Assembly: GCA_018242605.1 (NCBI GenBank) | Contig: JAFEBP010000015.1 | Coordinates: 1 to 63,262, forward strand | Direction of reading: 5' to 3' | Length of the DNA stretch: 63,262 nucleotides | Source of the DNA: Planctomycetota bacterium | GTDB lineage: Bacteria; Planctomycetota; Phycisphaerae; Phycisphaerales; UBA1924 | Shown: piece by piece, positions 54,801 to 61,621 of the stretch | How the letters are laid out: each line of letters starts with the position of its first letter | How positions within the stretch are numbered: the first letter of the stretch is position 1 | Position numbers and translations under genes: made by a program | Notes under the pieces: model-generated | Databases searched by the model: none | Told to the model about the DNA's origin: nothing | What the model saw: the letters and a program-made list of their open reading frames with translations, nothing else

Positions 54801-55339
54801 TATGCGTTACCGCCGCGCGGGCTGGCGGGCGAACTACCACCCCGACCACCATCGCCGCCGTGACCGCCACCTCCGGCTATTGGACCGGAACCTCCGAGCC
54901 CCGGCTCATTGCTCACGATGCCCGCGTACCCTTTCCCCGCGACGTCAATTCTGCTCGCCTGGGCGGAACCGCTCGCGCCCTGCACGACCACATCGCCTAT
55001 CACCTCCAACCACATGCCGAAGGCGGGCTGTACGCCGGGCGTGATTGGATCACCATCGAATGTTTCGCCCGGGCCGTGGGTTACGATTCCCGGTTGCGTT
55101 GATCCTGCGCGCTGTACGGTCAACGATCGAATTGTGTGGCGTCCGTTGATCGTGAGAGTGGCGCCTTGGACGATGATGTCGGCATCGGAAAGTGGCACGG
55201 GCGGGCCACCGGCAGTAGGAGATATCTGAGTATCTAGCGAGGAGATCGTGGTTGCGCTGGTGAGCAGAACCGGCTCTGCGGTGGCGTTCGGTACGACGCC
55301 GATGCACGCGACCGCTGGAATCATCCACCTGTACAACAT
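51860..55339 (-). CDS. Large secreted repeat protein with Ig-like domain and C-terminal dockerin pair
   Basis: About 1159 residues. A signal peptide (LYRWMIPAVACIGVVPNATA) leads to three glycine-rich beta-helix-like repeats of about 245 residues. Each contains a GGGGHGG segment, GGAIRL, GTLTVSGTISADGE and GAGAGGSVWITA. Next come a beta-sandwich-like region with YYRFTFTLPAGF and an Ig-like domain (CTGESVNFSVTASG...YEWRRDGAAL...DRGAYTCAVSN). The end is ADFNQDGGIDGTDVDDFFEAW, then ADVNADGGIDGGDVDYFFFTW and ENGGCG. This paired motif also ends the protein at 14479-17349. AAGGAG precedes ATG 55339; GTG 55342 is an alternative. Probably a surface adhesin or matrix protein; two repeats share identical DNA. 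Confidence 0.8.
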   Translation of the reverse strand: MLYRWMIPAVACIGVVPNATAEPVLLTSATTISSLDTQISPTAGGPPVPLSDADIIVQGATLTINGRHTIRSLTVQRAGSTQPGIVTHGPGETFDGDPITPGVQPAFGMWLEVIGDVVVQGASGSAQASRIDVAGKGYAGIVSNEPGLGGSGPIAGGGGHGGDGGRGGSSPASPRGGNAYDSIEEPTLFGGSGGFDVDGFVAGGQGGGVIRLNVNGTLTVNGSISADGEASPGADAGAGAGGSIWITASTLAGTGVIKANGGSYSGTANEGGGGGGRISLYALNSPGSVSLQATGGTGSVRRAGAGTVFRLLQGLPSVLQIDNGHAAETDSWLTPMSGALTYDQLTIAGGARVGPRPASAGSPGIPLQLTVLGDCTVNTNSRLTADFAGYYGSDPEGRGVDGRYAGGGGHAGQGGVGRGESLGGDSYGSIEQPARFGGCGGRDTDGDQYGGSGGGAIRLVVGGTLAVSGTISADGENSPGVDAGAGAGGSVWITASAVTGSGVIRANGGTYTGTPNEGGGAGGRVAVYSGAIAPIVQARGGSGWSRRAGAGTIYKLITGQPSQLTIDNGFPNETDSWLTPMSGALTYDQLTIAGGARVGPRPASAGSPGIPLQLTVLGDCTVNTNSRLTADFAGFLGSDGPGRGESDTTAGGGGHGGHGGSSSSGKSGGAVYDSLDAPLSLGSGGGADTDNSYPGGRGGGAIRLDIGGTLTVSGTISADGENSLGGDAGAGAGGSVWITAGTVTGSGVIRANGGAYTGTANEGGGGGGRVSLTTCDYSLTGANPLSVRGGNGFAGGCDGTIFLNHRNRSTRMISSNDVGYTTQLVSPATVNSPPPAFNLSTWIPLVGSDRRQTDGPTDQSFQCENKPPAPSFVSADWPLIGIDEVTFDDCSSAYYRFTFTLPAGFVGASLLGTANVDDAATVWLNGNLLSAAIDPAKWNKDYTDASCRNALTWSTGADFGATNQAYFRPGVNELIFAVNGNFSRYEPTGLEFYAFVQHTAPSNTTTVISRHPMDAQLCTGESVNFSVTASGQGSISYEWRRDGAALSDGPTTDGSIVSGSRTAVLSISNAQKSDRGAYTCAVSNPCGAAVSDYAILDVCACLACPADFNQDGGIDGTDVDDFFEAWETGTCDADVNADGGIDGGDVDYFFFTWENGGCG
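53439..53624. repeat. 186-bp direct repeat, copy 1 (inside the secreted repeat protein)
   Basis: Identical base for base to 54174-54359, offset 735 bp. It encodes the GALTYDQLTIAGGARVG ... LTVLGDCTVNTNSRLTADFAG part of the protein. Confidence 0.9.
54174..54359. repeat. 186-bp direct repeat, copy 2
   Basis: Identical to 53439-53624. Flanking repeat parts are diverged, so identity is restricted to this block, as expected from gene conversion or a recent partial duplication. Confidence 0.9.
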
Positions 55340-55342
55340 CAC

Positions 55343-55653
55343 ATATCTCCTTCTTGCTCAAGGGCTGGTTATCAGCGAACGAGCCGCTAACCGGCTGCCC
55401 CGTGCCAAGACACATACGGGCTGCCAGCCTTGGAAATCTCGCGGTGCTTTGACAAGCCGCCACGCGCCATTGATGTCGATGGTCGTTTCGGTTCTTCGGT
55501 TTGGCGACTTGCGCCTACGTGATCACCAGCGAGAACCCGCCGCACGCACCTAGAAGATCCTGCCAACAATCTCAGCGTCCCGCACAGCTCACCAACGCGG
55601 CTGGTGTTCAGGCCGCTGTGAGTTGGGGTGGGCCAAGCTGTGGGGGAGCGTTG
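55343..55653. other. Intergenic region between divergent dockerin and ECF sigma genes
   Basis: About 310 bases. On the minus strand AAGGAG lies close to the secreted-protein start; on the plus strand GGGGGAG precedes the sigma start. An open frame from 55501 runs into the sigma gene but its first 50 codons are not similar to sigma factors. No clear promoter hexamers were found. Confidence 0.5.
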
Positions 55654-56196
55654 GTGATCAGATCGGGACCTACACCAGAGACGACCGCGACCGCCGCGAT
55701 GGCGGGGGCGCTGTACTCGGATTTGCGCCGGCTCGCTGATGCTTACTTCTCAACCGAGCGAGCCGACCACACGCTGCAGCCCACCGCCCTGGTGCACGAG
55801 GCCATCCTGAAGTTGGCTCAGGGCGCAATCGTCAAGGACTCCAACCATCTGCTGGCGCTCGCGGCGACCGCCATGCGCCAGATCCTGGTTGATCACGCAA
55901 GGTCCAGGGGCGCGGCCAAGCGCAGCCCGGGCGGGCACCTGATCGAGCTGAACGAGCGGCTCGCGCCCGCTCGCGGCGACTCGGCAGAAGCAACCATCGA
56001 CGTGCTCTCGCTCAACGAGGCGATCGCGAAGCTGGAACGCATGGACCCGCGCATGGCAGAACTGGTGACATTGAGGTTTTTCGCTGGACTGACGGTGCAG
56101 CAGGCCGCGACCGTGCTGGGAGTCAGCGACTTCACCGCCGAGCGGGATTGGCGCATCGCGCGAGCCTGGCTCGCGGACCATCTCGCGGAGCGATGA
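55654..56196 (+). CDS. ECF-type sigma factor (planctomycete short ECF family)
   Basis: A 180-residue sigma factor. Region 2: LYSDLRRLADAYFSTERADHTLQPTALVHEAILKLAQ, LLALAATAMRQILVDHARSRG. Region 4: MAELVTLRFFAGLTVQQAATVLGVSDFTAERDWRIARAWL. Same family as the sigma factors at 18903 and 23275. The start is uncertain: GTG 55654, or TTG 55651 one codon earlier, is favoured by GGGGGAG at about 55642-55648. The matching kinase may be the one at 49478, with the dockerin protein placed between them. The link is inference. Confidence 0.85.
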   Translation: MIRSGPTPETTATAAMAGALYSDLRRLADAYFSTERADHTLQPTALVHEAILKLAQGAIVKDSNHLLALAATAMRQILVDHARSRGAAKRSPGGHLIELNERLAPARGDSAEATIDVLSLNEAIAKLERMDPRMAELVTLRFFAGLTVQQAATVLGVSDFTAERDWRIARAWLADHLAER

Positions 56197-56306
56197 TGGG
56201 ATGCCGCAAGCCGCGGCGCGAACGGGCAATACCCGCTCCGCTCTGACGATGCGTGACCTACTTGTGTTGAGCTCTGTGTCCTCGCGCCCGCCCGGTGCTT
56301 TGCGGC

Positions 56307-56597
56307 TTACAGCGAGTTGATGAGCGAGTCCGCGGCGGCTTCGAGCCGGTCGGTGGTGTCGTACGAGCCGTTGGCGATGCGGGCCCGAACGTCTTCGACC
56401 AGGCCGCGGCGGATGCCGCCGTCGTTCATGGAGAACCAGAGGGCCGCGTCGGAGAGTTCGACCGAATCCGCCTCGCGCCCGGGCTGGGCCGAGGTGTGCG
56501 CCGCATCGGGCTCGACAGCGGCATCGCTCTGAGCTCCGAAGATTCGGGCGATGTCGAAGGCGGGTGAAGTACCGAAGTTTTCGATGGAAGGCGACAT
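56307..56597 (-). CDS. flgM: Anti-sigma-28 factor, FlgM-like
   Basis: A 96-residue acidic protein. The C-terminal half matches the FlgM sigma-binding region: DSVELSDAALWFSM, then IRRGLVEDVRARIANGSYDTTDRLEAAADSLINSL, where the pattern V-x2-I-x2-G-x-Y...A-x-L is typical. The N-terminal half is disordered-looking, as in FlgM, and would help its export through the flagellar pore. FlgM holds FliA inactive until the hook is complete. FliA itself is encoded at 41769-42635, so the pair is split by about 14 kb. The assignment is by pattern only. Confidence 0.75.
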   Translation of the reverse strand: MSPSIENFGTSPAFDIARIFGAQSDAAVEPDAAHTSAQPGREADSVELSDAALWFSMNDGGIRRGLVEDVRARIANGSYDTTDRLEAAADSLINSL

Positions 56598-56883
56598 GCT
56601 GTGCCGTTTCCGTGTGATATCGTCGACGATCGGGCGAAAGCCCCGACGCCGGTCGATGCGTGCGTGATGTACGACGCGCTCCGCGCTTCCTCGGGCCGGT
56701 CCTGCGGGTCTGGCGCCAACAAAGTTGGCTTGCTTGACCTGTTCGGCCCCGTTGCCGGATCCCTCGGCAACGCTGTCTGTATCGACGGTCGCCGTTCAAC
56801 TGCTGCAAATTAAGCTGAATTCCCTCAAGTCACTCTAAATGTCTGTCCCGCAAGCACTTATGACCAATAACCGGCACCCGGAC

Positions 56884-56901
56884 GCGAGAAAATTTTCGCG
56901 C
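56884..56901. promoter_or_regulatory. AT-centred palindrome upstream of the SPOR-like lipoprotein
   Basis: GCGAGAAAATTTTCGCGC pairs in eight of nine positions. It lies 63 bp before the ATG at 56964, in one of the few AT-richer stretches of the window. Operator-like; the binding protein is unknown. Confidence 0.35.
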
Positions 56902-56963
56902 TCGCGCAGGAATATCGTTCGTGCAAGTGCGGCGCAGATGTTGCGCCGGTGGGCCGCGTACCC

Positions 56964-58034
56964 ATGAAAATGCCCTTTGCGAATCACCATCTCGGTTTGG
57001 CCCTGCTGATCGCCATGATCGGGGGGTGTGCGGCCAGCGAGGAAAAGGCGGCGGAGCCCGCGGCGGCGGACACCGGGCCCAAGTACGCCTCGCCCTGGGA
57101 CAAGCCAATTGGGGGTGAACGCCGGGTATCCGCCAGTAAATCCACAGCCCCGGCCCCGCGGAGCGCGACGCTCACCGAGATGCTGAATCAGTCGGGAATC
57201 GCGGCCACCAGCGGCGCAGTGATCAGCTCCCCGAGCCCCTGGGAACCGGGGACGCAAAGAGCGGCGGGTGCGAACGAAACCCCAGCCGTCGGAGCATCTA
57301 TAGATAGTCCCGTTTCCAAGGCGGGGGCGGGAGCGTCGGATTGGACGATCGCCCTGGCCAGCTTCACGGCCGAGACCGAAGGGACGGCGGCGCAGGCGGC
57401 TCTTTCTCAGGCTCGGAGCCTGCCGGGGCTGGAGAACGCGTACCTGGAAGATCGCGGCCGCACGATCGTGATGGCGGTGGGCAAGTACGACGCGCCGGGG
57501 AACCCCGCTGCGAAGAAGGATCTGGAGCGGGTGCGGCAGATCACCGTCGGGGGGAGCAAGCCGTTCCAGCACGCGATCCTTTCTCCGCCTCGGGATGAAT
57601 CGCTGCGCGGGTCGGTCCCCGAGCACGAACTGCGCTACGCCAAGACGTTGTACGGCAAGGACGCGATGTACACGCTGCAGATCGGCGTGTACTGCCGATC
57701 GGACGATACCGAACCGAGCGCGAAGGAGTTGGCGGAGTTTCGTGCCGCGGCGGAGAAGGCCGTGGCGCAGCTGCGCCGCGAGGGCGAAGAGGCGTTTTAC
57801 TTTCACGGTCCCCGGCGGAGCATGGTGACCATCGGCGTGTTCAACGATCAGGAATACGACGCGAGCCCGCAGCGCGTGAACCCGATGGCGCTGCCCAAGC
57901 AGAGCGAGCGGTTGCTCAAGTTGCGTGAGAGATTCCCGTACAACCTGGCGAACGGTGCCGCGGTGAAGCGGACCGCGCCGGGCCAGACCAAGTCGCGGCT
58001 GGATCCGAGTTTCGTGGTGACGGTTCCGAACTAG
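56964..58034 (+). CDS. Lipoprotein with SPOR-like domains
   Basis: A 356-residue protein. The signal sequence ends in a lipobox-like MIGGC at about residues 18-22. A low-complexity linker is followed by two segments with the beta-alpha pattern of SPOR domains, which bind denuded peptidoglycan at division sites: DWTIALASFTAETEGTAAQAALSQARSL...YLEDRGRTIVMAVGKYDAP (residues 130-180), and MYTLQIGVYCRSDDTEPSAKELAEFR...YFHGPRRSMVTIGVFNDQEYD (about 235-300). Similarity is by pattern only. ATG 56964 is preferred over GTG 56949 because of the lipoprotein signal spacing. The 19-bp post-stop repeat follows directly. Confidence 0.65.
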   Translation: MKMPFANHHLGLALLIAMIGGCAASEEKAAEPAAADTGPKYASPWDKPIGGERRVSASKSTAPAPRSATLTEMLNQSGIAATSGAVISSPSPWEPGTQRAAGANETPAVGASIDSPVSKAGAGASDWTIALASFTAETEGTAAQAALSQARSLPGLENAYLEDRGRTIVMAVGKYDAPGNPAAKKDLERVRQITVGGSKPFQHAILSPPRDESLRGSVPEHELRYAKTLYGKDAMYTLQIGVYCRSDDTEPSAKELAEFRAAAEKAVAQLRREGEEAFYFHGPRRSMVTIGVFNDQEYDASPQRVNPMALPKQSERLLKLRERFPYNLANGAAVKRTAPGQTKSRLDPSFVVTVPN

Positions 58035-58035
58035 C

Positions 58036-58054
58036 GCCGGAAGGCATCGGGCAT
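58036..58054 (+). repeat. 19-bp post-stop repeat, copy 2
   Basis: The same 19 bases as 8956-8974, one base after this gene's stop codon; the following bases (xAGG, then AAGCAA) are also partly shared. Confidence 0.6.
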
Positions 58055-58130
58055 CAGGTAAAGCAAATCTTGCGGTTGTCGGGGATCGCGGGCGAAAAAA
58101 ACGCCGCGGCCCTTCATGCTGCTCGCGCAG

Positions 58131-58163
58131 AAAAACGGCGCGCCGCCGGTGCGACGCGCCGTT
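58131..58163 (-). terminator. Rho-independent terminator of lexA
   Basis: On the minus strand AACGGCGCG pairs with CGCGCCGTT around a 12-base loop and ends in TTTTT. It lies about 43 bp after the lexA stop. Confidence 0.8.
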
Positions 58164-58205
58164 GATGAAACTCACGTGATCGGCGTGTTGACGCCGCGGA
58201 CAGGC

Positions 58206-58829
58206 TCAGCGGCCGTAGCGACGCACGACGCCCTTGACGATGCCCTGCACCTGGCAGAACTTCACCTTGATGGGGTCGAACTGCGGGTTGGCGGGCTGGA
58301 GGCGGATGTGGTCGTCCTCCTTGAAGAAGGTCTTGAGCGTGGTGGAGCCGTCGGGCAGGAGCGCCACGACGCGGTCGCCGTTCTGGGCGATCTGCGTGCG
58401 CTCGATGAGCACGTAGTCGCCGTCGAGGATGCCCTCGTCGCGCATCGAGTCGCCCTCGACCTTGAGCGCGAAGGTGGATGTGCCGCGGTCGCCCTTGGGG
58501 ACGAGGATGTCGGCCAGGTCGATCTCTTCCTCGCCGGCGACGCGCTCGATGGGGTTGCCGGCGGCGATCTTGCCGACCAGGGGGAAGCGGAGCGGGCGGG
58601 ATTCGTCGGGAACGGCGATGCCCTCGGCGATCGAGAGCGAGCGGGCCTTGTTGGGCTCGCGGATGAGGGCGTTCTTCTTGATCAGCGCCTCAACGTGCTC
58701 GAACACCGTGACCTTCGAGACGCCGATCTCGTCGGCGAGCTCCTGCATGGTGGGCGAGTAGCCGCGGCGGACGCGCCAGTCGCGGATGAGTTGCAGGATG
58801 CGAAGTTGCTTGGGCGTGAGATTCATCAT
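58206..58829 (-). CDS. lexA: LexA repressor
   Basis: A 207-residue SOS repressor/autopeptidase. The N-terminal winged helix-turn-helix is at residues 1-65 (MMNLTPKQLRILQLIRDW, SPTMQELADEIGVSKVTVFEHVEALIKKNAL). The cleavage site is Ala90-Gly91 in GKIAAGNPIE. The S24 peptidase residues are Ser128 (VEGDSMRD) and Lys166 (STTLKTFF). The recognition helix (SKVTVFEHVEALIKK) differs from the E. coli type, so the operator will differ. AAGGAG lies before the tandem ATG codons. A small gene precedes it on the same strand, and a promoter with a candidate operator is at 59511-59558. Confidence 0.96.
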   Translation of the reverse strand: MMNLTPKQLRILQLIRDWRVRRGYSPTMQELADEIGVSKVTVFEHVEALIKKNALIREPNKARSLSIAEGIAVPDESRPLRFPLVGKIAAGNPIERVAGEEEIDLADILVPKGDRGTSTFALKVEGDSMRDEGILDGDYVLIERTQIAQNGDRVVALLPDGSTTLKTFFKEDDHIRLQPANPQFDPIKVKFCQVQGIVKGVVRRYGR

Positions 58830-58889
58830 GGGCAGTCTCCTTGAAGCCAGAACCTGTGAGTCTTTGTTTCACCGAACCACGAGCGAAGA

Positions 58890-59186
58890 TCAAACAATGG
58901 CCGCAGTGCCGCGGCGGACGTCGCCGTGCCTGCGGAGCACCACGCGCCCGACCAACCCGCTCGCGCGGGCGAAGAGCCCGCGCAGCGCGTCGATCGCCGC
59001 GAACCGATCGGCCGCTTCGCGCGGCGACAACTGGAACGAAAAATCGCCGCCCGGCCCCAACCGGACCAGCGGCAGATCCCGCGACGAGGCGCTCTCAACC
59101 GCCGACGCTCCCAGCACGGCTCGGGGTGCGGAATCAGACGAAGAAGAACGAACGAACTTGCATACACCGGCAGACGCGACGGACAT
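58890..59186 (-). CDS. Hypothetical small protein upstream of lexA
   Basis: A 98-residue frame starting at ATG 59186, with GGGAG seven bases before it. The second half looks protein-like (DLPLVRLGPGGDFSFQLSPREAADRFAAIDALRGLFARASGLVGRVVLRRHGD). It lies 60 bp before lexA on the same strand, between the candidate promoter at 59530 and lexA. It is not recognised as a known family. If real it is a good candidate for a co-regulated SOS-linked protein. The alternative is a long lexA leader. Confidence 0.4.
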   Translation of the reverse strand: MSVASAGVCKFVRSSSSDSAPRAVLGASAVESASSRDLPLVRLGPGGDFSFQLSPREAADRFAAIDALRGLFARASGLVGRVVLRRHGDVRRGTAAIV

Positions 59187-59510
59187 GGGATGCTCCCAGA
59201 CCCACCGCCTACACGATCCGGCACCACCGGATCGCCACGTGCTTTCACCACCTGCCAAAAGCCAGCCGCGTGAAGAGTCCGCGGCACTGCGCGCCCGCTG
59301 ATTCGATGCGCCGCCACCGTTCGCGAACCAACGCCGCGACACCGCTGCCAGCCACGTGCAGCACAAGTGCGGTTGATGTTGGGTCACGTGCGAAAGCATG
59401 GCAATGCACCGAAGCGACACGGGTCACACACGATCGCGGCCCACACACGGCTCGCGGTCGTGCCGAAGTAGTTGAACGTTGGTACGGGTTTCCTTATCCC
59501 GACCATAGTT

Positions 59511-59524
59511 GTTCTACCTCGTTC
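59511..59524 (-). promoter_or_regulatory. Candidate LexA operator
   Basis: On the minus strand GAAC-N6-GAAC, a direct repeat with a ten-base period, overlaps the expected transcription start of the promoter at 59530. Read on the plus strand it continues as GTTCGGTAAACAATAG; a close relative (GTTCGGTGAAACAAAG) lies in the opposite orientation at 58862-58877, just ahead of lexA. Confidence 0.3.
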
Positions 59525-59529
59525 GGTAA

Positions 59530-59558
59530 ACAATAGCCTATTCTGGAATGCCTGTCAA
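59530..59558 (-). promoter_or_regulatory. Strong sigma-70-type promoter reading towards lexA
   Basis: TTGACA (minus strand, 59558-59553), 17 bases, TATTGT (59535-59530). It is the best consensus promoter in the window. It would drive the small gene and lexA. Confidence 0.6.
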
Positions 59559-59693
59559 TAGGTTCGTCAAGATTTTGTGAGGATACTCACCTATCAGACT
59601 CCGGGCACTTTAGATGCGGTTTCTCTGGAGTGCGCGTCGCATGCCGGACTCAAGCATCACGTTTCGCAATGCCGTTGATTCTTCCGCGCAGTG

Positions 59694-59718
59694 AAAAGGC
59701 CCCGCGTGGCGGGGCCTT
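59694..59718 (-). terminator. Rho-independent terminator of the aldolase gene
   Basis: AAGGCCCCGC pairs with GCGGGGCCTT around a three-base loop, followed on the minus strand by TTTTC. It lies about 50 bp after the aldolase stop. Confidence 0.8.
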
Positions 59719-59766
59719 GGAAGTGCACGATCGGGATGTGCTGAATATCGCTGGAATCAGGCTGGT

Positions 59767-60873
59767 TTACGCGACGGTGACGCTCTTGTCGAGGTAGACA
59801 TCCTGCACGGCGTGGAGCAGCGCAGCGCCGTCCTTCATGGGCTTCTGGAATGCCTTGCGGCCGGAGATGAGGCCCATGCCGCCCGCGCGCTTGTTGATGA
59901 CGGCGGTCAGTACGGCTTCGGCGAGGTCGCTCTCGCCCTTGGATTCGCCGCCGCTGTTGATGAGCGGCACGCGGCCCATGTAGTTGTTCAGGATCTGGTA
60001 GCGGCAGAGGTCGATCGGGTGTCCGCCCTTGCCGTTCTCATCGCTGCCGCAGAGGTTGGTGTAGACGCGCTTGTCCCACTTGCCGTACGACGAGCCGCCG
60101 GCGTTGAGCGCGGCGTAACCGCCGTTGTTGGTGGGGAGCTTCTGCTTGATGATGTCGGCCTTGATGGTGGCGCCCAGGTGGTTGGCCTGACCGGTGAGGT
60201 CGGCGCTGGAGTGGTAGTCGGTGCTCTTGCCGTCGGCGCCCTTGACCTTGAAGGCGTTGTTGCGGGTGTAGCACCACAGGACCGTCGCCATCCCCAGATC
60301 ATGGGCCTGCTCGAACATGTCGGAGACGTAGGCGATCTCTTCGCGGCTGGTGTCGCTGCCGAAGTAGACGGTGGCGCCCACGGCGACCGCGCCCATCTCG
60401 TAGCACTGCTTCACGGAGCCGAAGTACGACTGCTTGAAGATGTTCGGGTAAGTGAGCATCTCGTTGTGGTTGAACTTCACGAGGAAGGGGATCTTGTGGG
60501 CGTACTTGCGGGAGACCGAGGCCAGGACGCCGATGGTGCTGGCGACGGCGTTGCAGCCGCCCTCGATCGCGAGCTTCACGATGTTCTCGGGGTCGAAGTA
60601 GGCCGGGTTGGGCGCGAAGGAAGCGCCGGCGGAGTGTTCGATTCCCTGGTCAACGGGGAGGATGCTGACAAAGCCCGTGCCCGCGAGGCGGCCGGTGTTC
60701 AGGATGCTCTGGAGATTGCGCAGGACCACCGGCGAGCGGTCGGTCGCGGAGAAGACACGGTCGATGAAGTCGGGGCCGGGAAGGTGCAGTTGCCCCTTGT
60801 TCACGGTCTTGGATTCGTAGTTGAGGAGGGCGTCGGCGTCTTTGCCGAGCAGGGCGCGAATGTCGGTGGGCAT
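59767..60873 (-). CDS. fbaB: Class I fructose-bisphosphate aldolase (FbaB/DhnA type)
   Basis: A 368-residue glycolytic aldolase that forms a Schiff base with its substrate. Signatures: LPVDQGIEHSAGASFAPNP, VKLAIEGGCNAVASTIG, PFLVKFNHNEMLTYPN, EMGAVAVGATVYFGS, LGMATVLWCYTRN, DLTGQANHLGATIKADIIKQKLPTNNGG and GLISGRKAFQKP. The match is to the archaeal-type class I family present in many bacteria. ATG 60873 is preferred; the 33 codons upstream in frame are not protein-like. It lies alone with its own terminator. Confidence 0.95.
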   Translation of the reverse strand: MPTDIRALLGKDADALLNYESKTVNKGQLHLPGPDFIDRVFSATDRSPVVLRNLQSILNTGRLAGTGFVSILPVDQGIEHSAGASFAPNPAYFDPENIVKLAIEGGCNAVASTIGVLASVSRKYAHKIPFLVKFNHNEMLTYPNIFKQSYFGSVKQCYEMGAVAVGATVYFGSDTSREEIAYVSDMFEQAHDLGMATVLWCYTRNNAFKVKGADGKSTDYHSSADLTGQANHLGATIKADIIKQKLPTNNGGYAALNAGGSSYGKWDKRVYTNLCGSDENGKGGHPIDLCRYQILNNYMGRVPLINSGGESKGESDLAEAVLTAVINKRAGGMGLISGRKAFQKPMKDGAALLHAVQDVYLDKSVTVA

Positions 60874-60970
60874 GGCTGTGTATCCGTGGAAATAGGTGCG
60901 AAACGCAATGATAGCGGGCCGGGCGAGTGCGCGTGCTTTCGGCGGGGCCGGGCGGCATGCTCGCGGGGCC

Positions 60971-60999
60971 AAAAAAAGCCCGCGCCATAGGGCGCGGGC
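60971..60999 (-). terminator. Rho-independent terminator after rpsI
   Basis: GCCCGCGCC pairs with GGCGCGGGC around an ATAG/CTAT loop and is followed on the minus strand by seven T. Confidence 0.9.
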
Positions 61000-61024
61000 T
61001 TGGGGAAAGGCGCGGGATGTGGGA

Positions 61025-61558
61025 TCAGCGCTTGCTGAACTGGAAGCGACGGCGGGCGCCGGCCTGGCCGTACTTCTTACGCTCGACGCGGCGGGAGTCG
61101 CGGGTGAGGAACCCGGCCTCGCGGAGGGCGGCCTCGGTGGTCGGGTCGTAGTCGCGCAGGGCGCGGGAGATGGCCAGGCGCAGGGCCTGGGACTGGCCCA
61201 TGAGACCGCCGCCGGTCATCTTGGCGACCACGGTCAACTTGTCGAGCAGGTTGGTGGTCTTGAGAGCGGCGAGGGCGTCGGCCTGGTCGCGGAGCTCGGG
61301 GAAGTACTTCTCGGCTTCGACGATCTTGCCGGCCTTGGTCTCGATCTTGAGGCCGGCTTCGCCGCCCGCCGCGGGGCGGAGGCGGATGCGGGCGCAGGCG
61401 GACTTGCGGCGGCCGGTGCCCCACCACCAGCCGCGCTTGTCGGCGGGCTTGGCGGCGCGGAGGGGGCGAACGGCGGGGGCGGCGGGGGACGCCGCGGGAG
61501 CGCCGATATCCAGAAGGCTCAGGTTTGTGAGGTCGGCGGGGATATTCTGATTAGACAT
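61025..61558 (-). CDS. rpsI: 30S ribosomal protein S9
   Basis: A 177-residue S9. The conserved core starts near residue 46 (WGTGRRKSACARIRL) and continues with VVAKMTGGGLMGQSQALRLAISRALRDYDP and LTRDSRRVERKKYGQAGARRRFQFSKR, the universal C-terminus that reaches the P site. It carries an N-terminal extension of about 45 residues rich in Ala/Pro; S9 is usually near 130 residues. It follows rplM by 63 bp, the standard L13-S9 operon. A terminator follows. Confidence 0.96.
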   Translation of the reverse strand: MSNQNIPADLTNLSLLDIGAPAASPAAPAVRPLRAAKPADKRGWWWGTGRRKSACARIRLRPAAGGEAGLKIETKAGKIVEAEKYFPELRDQADALAALKTTNLLDKLTVVAKMTGGGLMGQSQALRLAISRALRDYDPTTEAALREAGFLTRDSRRVERKKYGQAGARRRFQFSKR

Positions 61559-61621
61559 GGCTGTTCAGTTCCGTAATCTCGTGGTGATGATCTGTGGTTG
61601 AGTGCTCTTGAGTGAAGTCGC

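Larger units (their letters stand above)
59187..59766 (-). other. Intergenic region with lexA-side promoter and aldolase terminator
   Basis: 580 bases with no convincing gene on either strand. It holds the promoter/operator candidates at 59511-59558 and the aldolase terminator at 59694. The stretch 59480-59600 is clearly AT-richer than its surroundings, as expected for a regulatory region. Confidence 0.6.
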
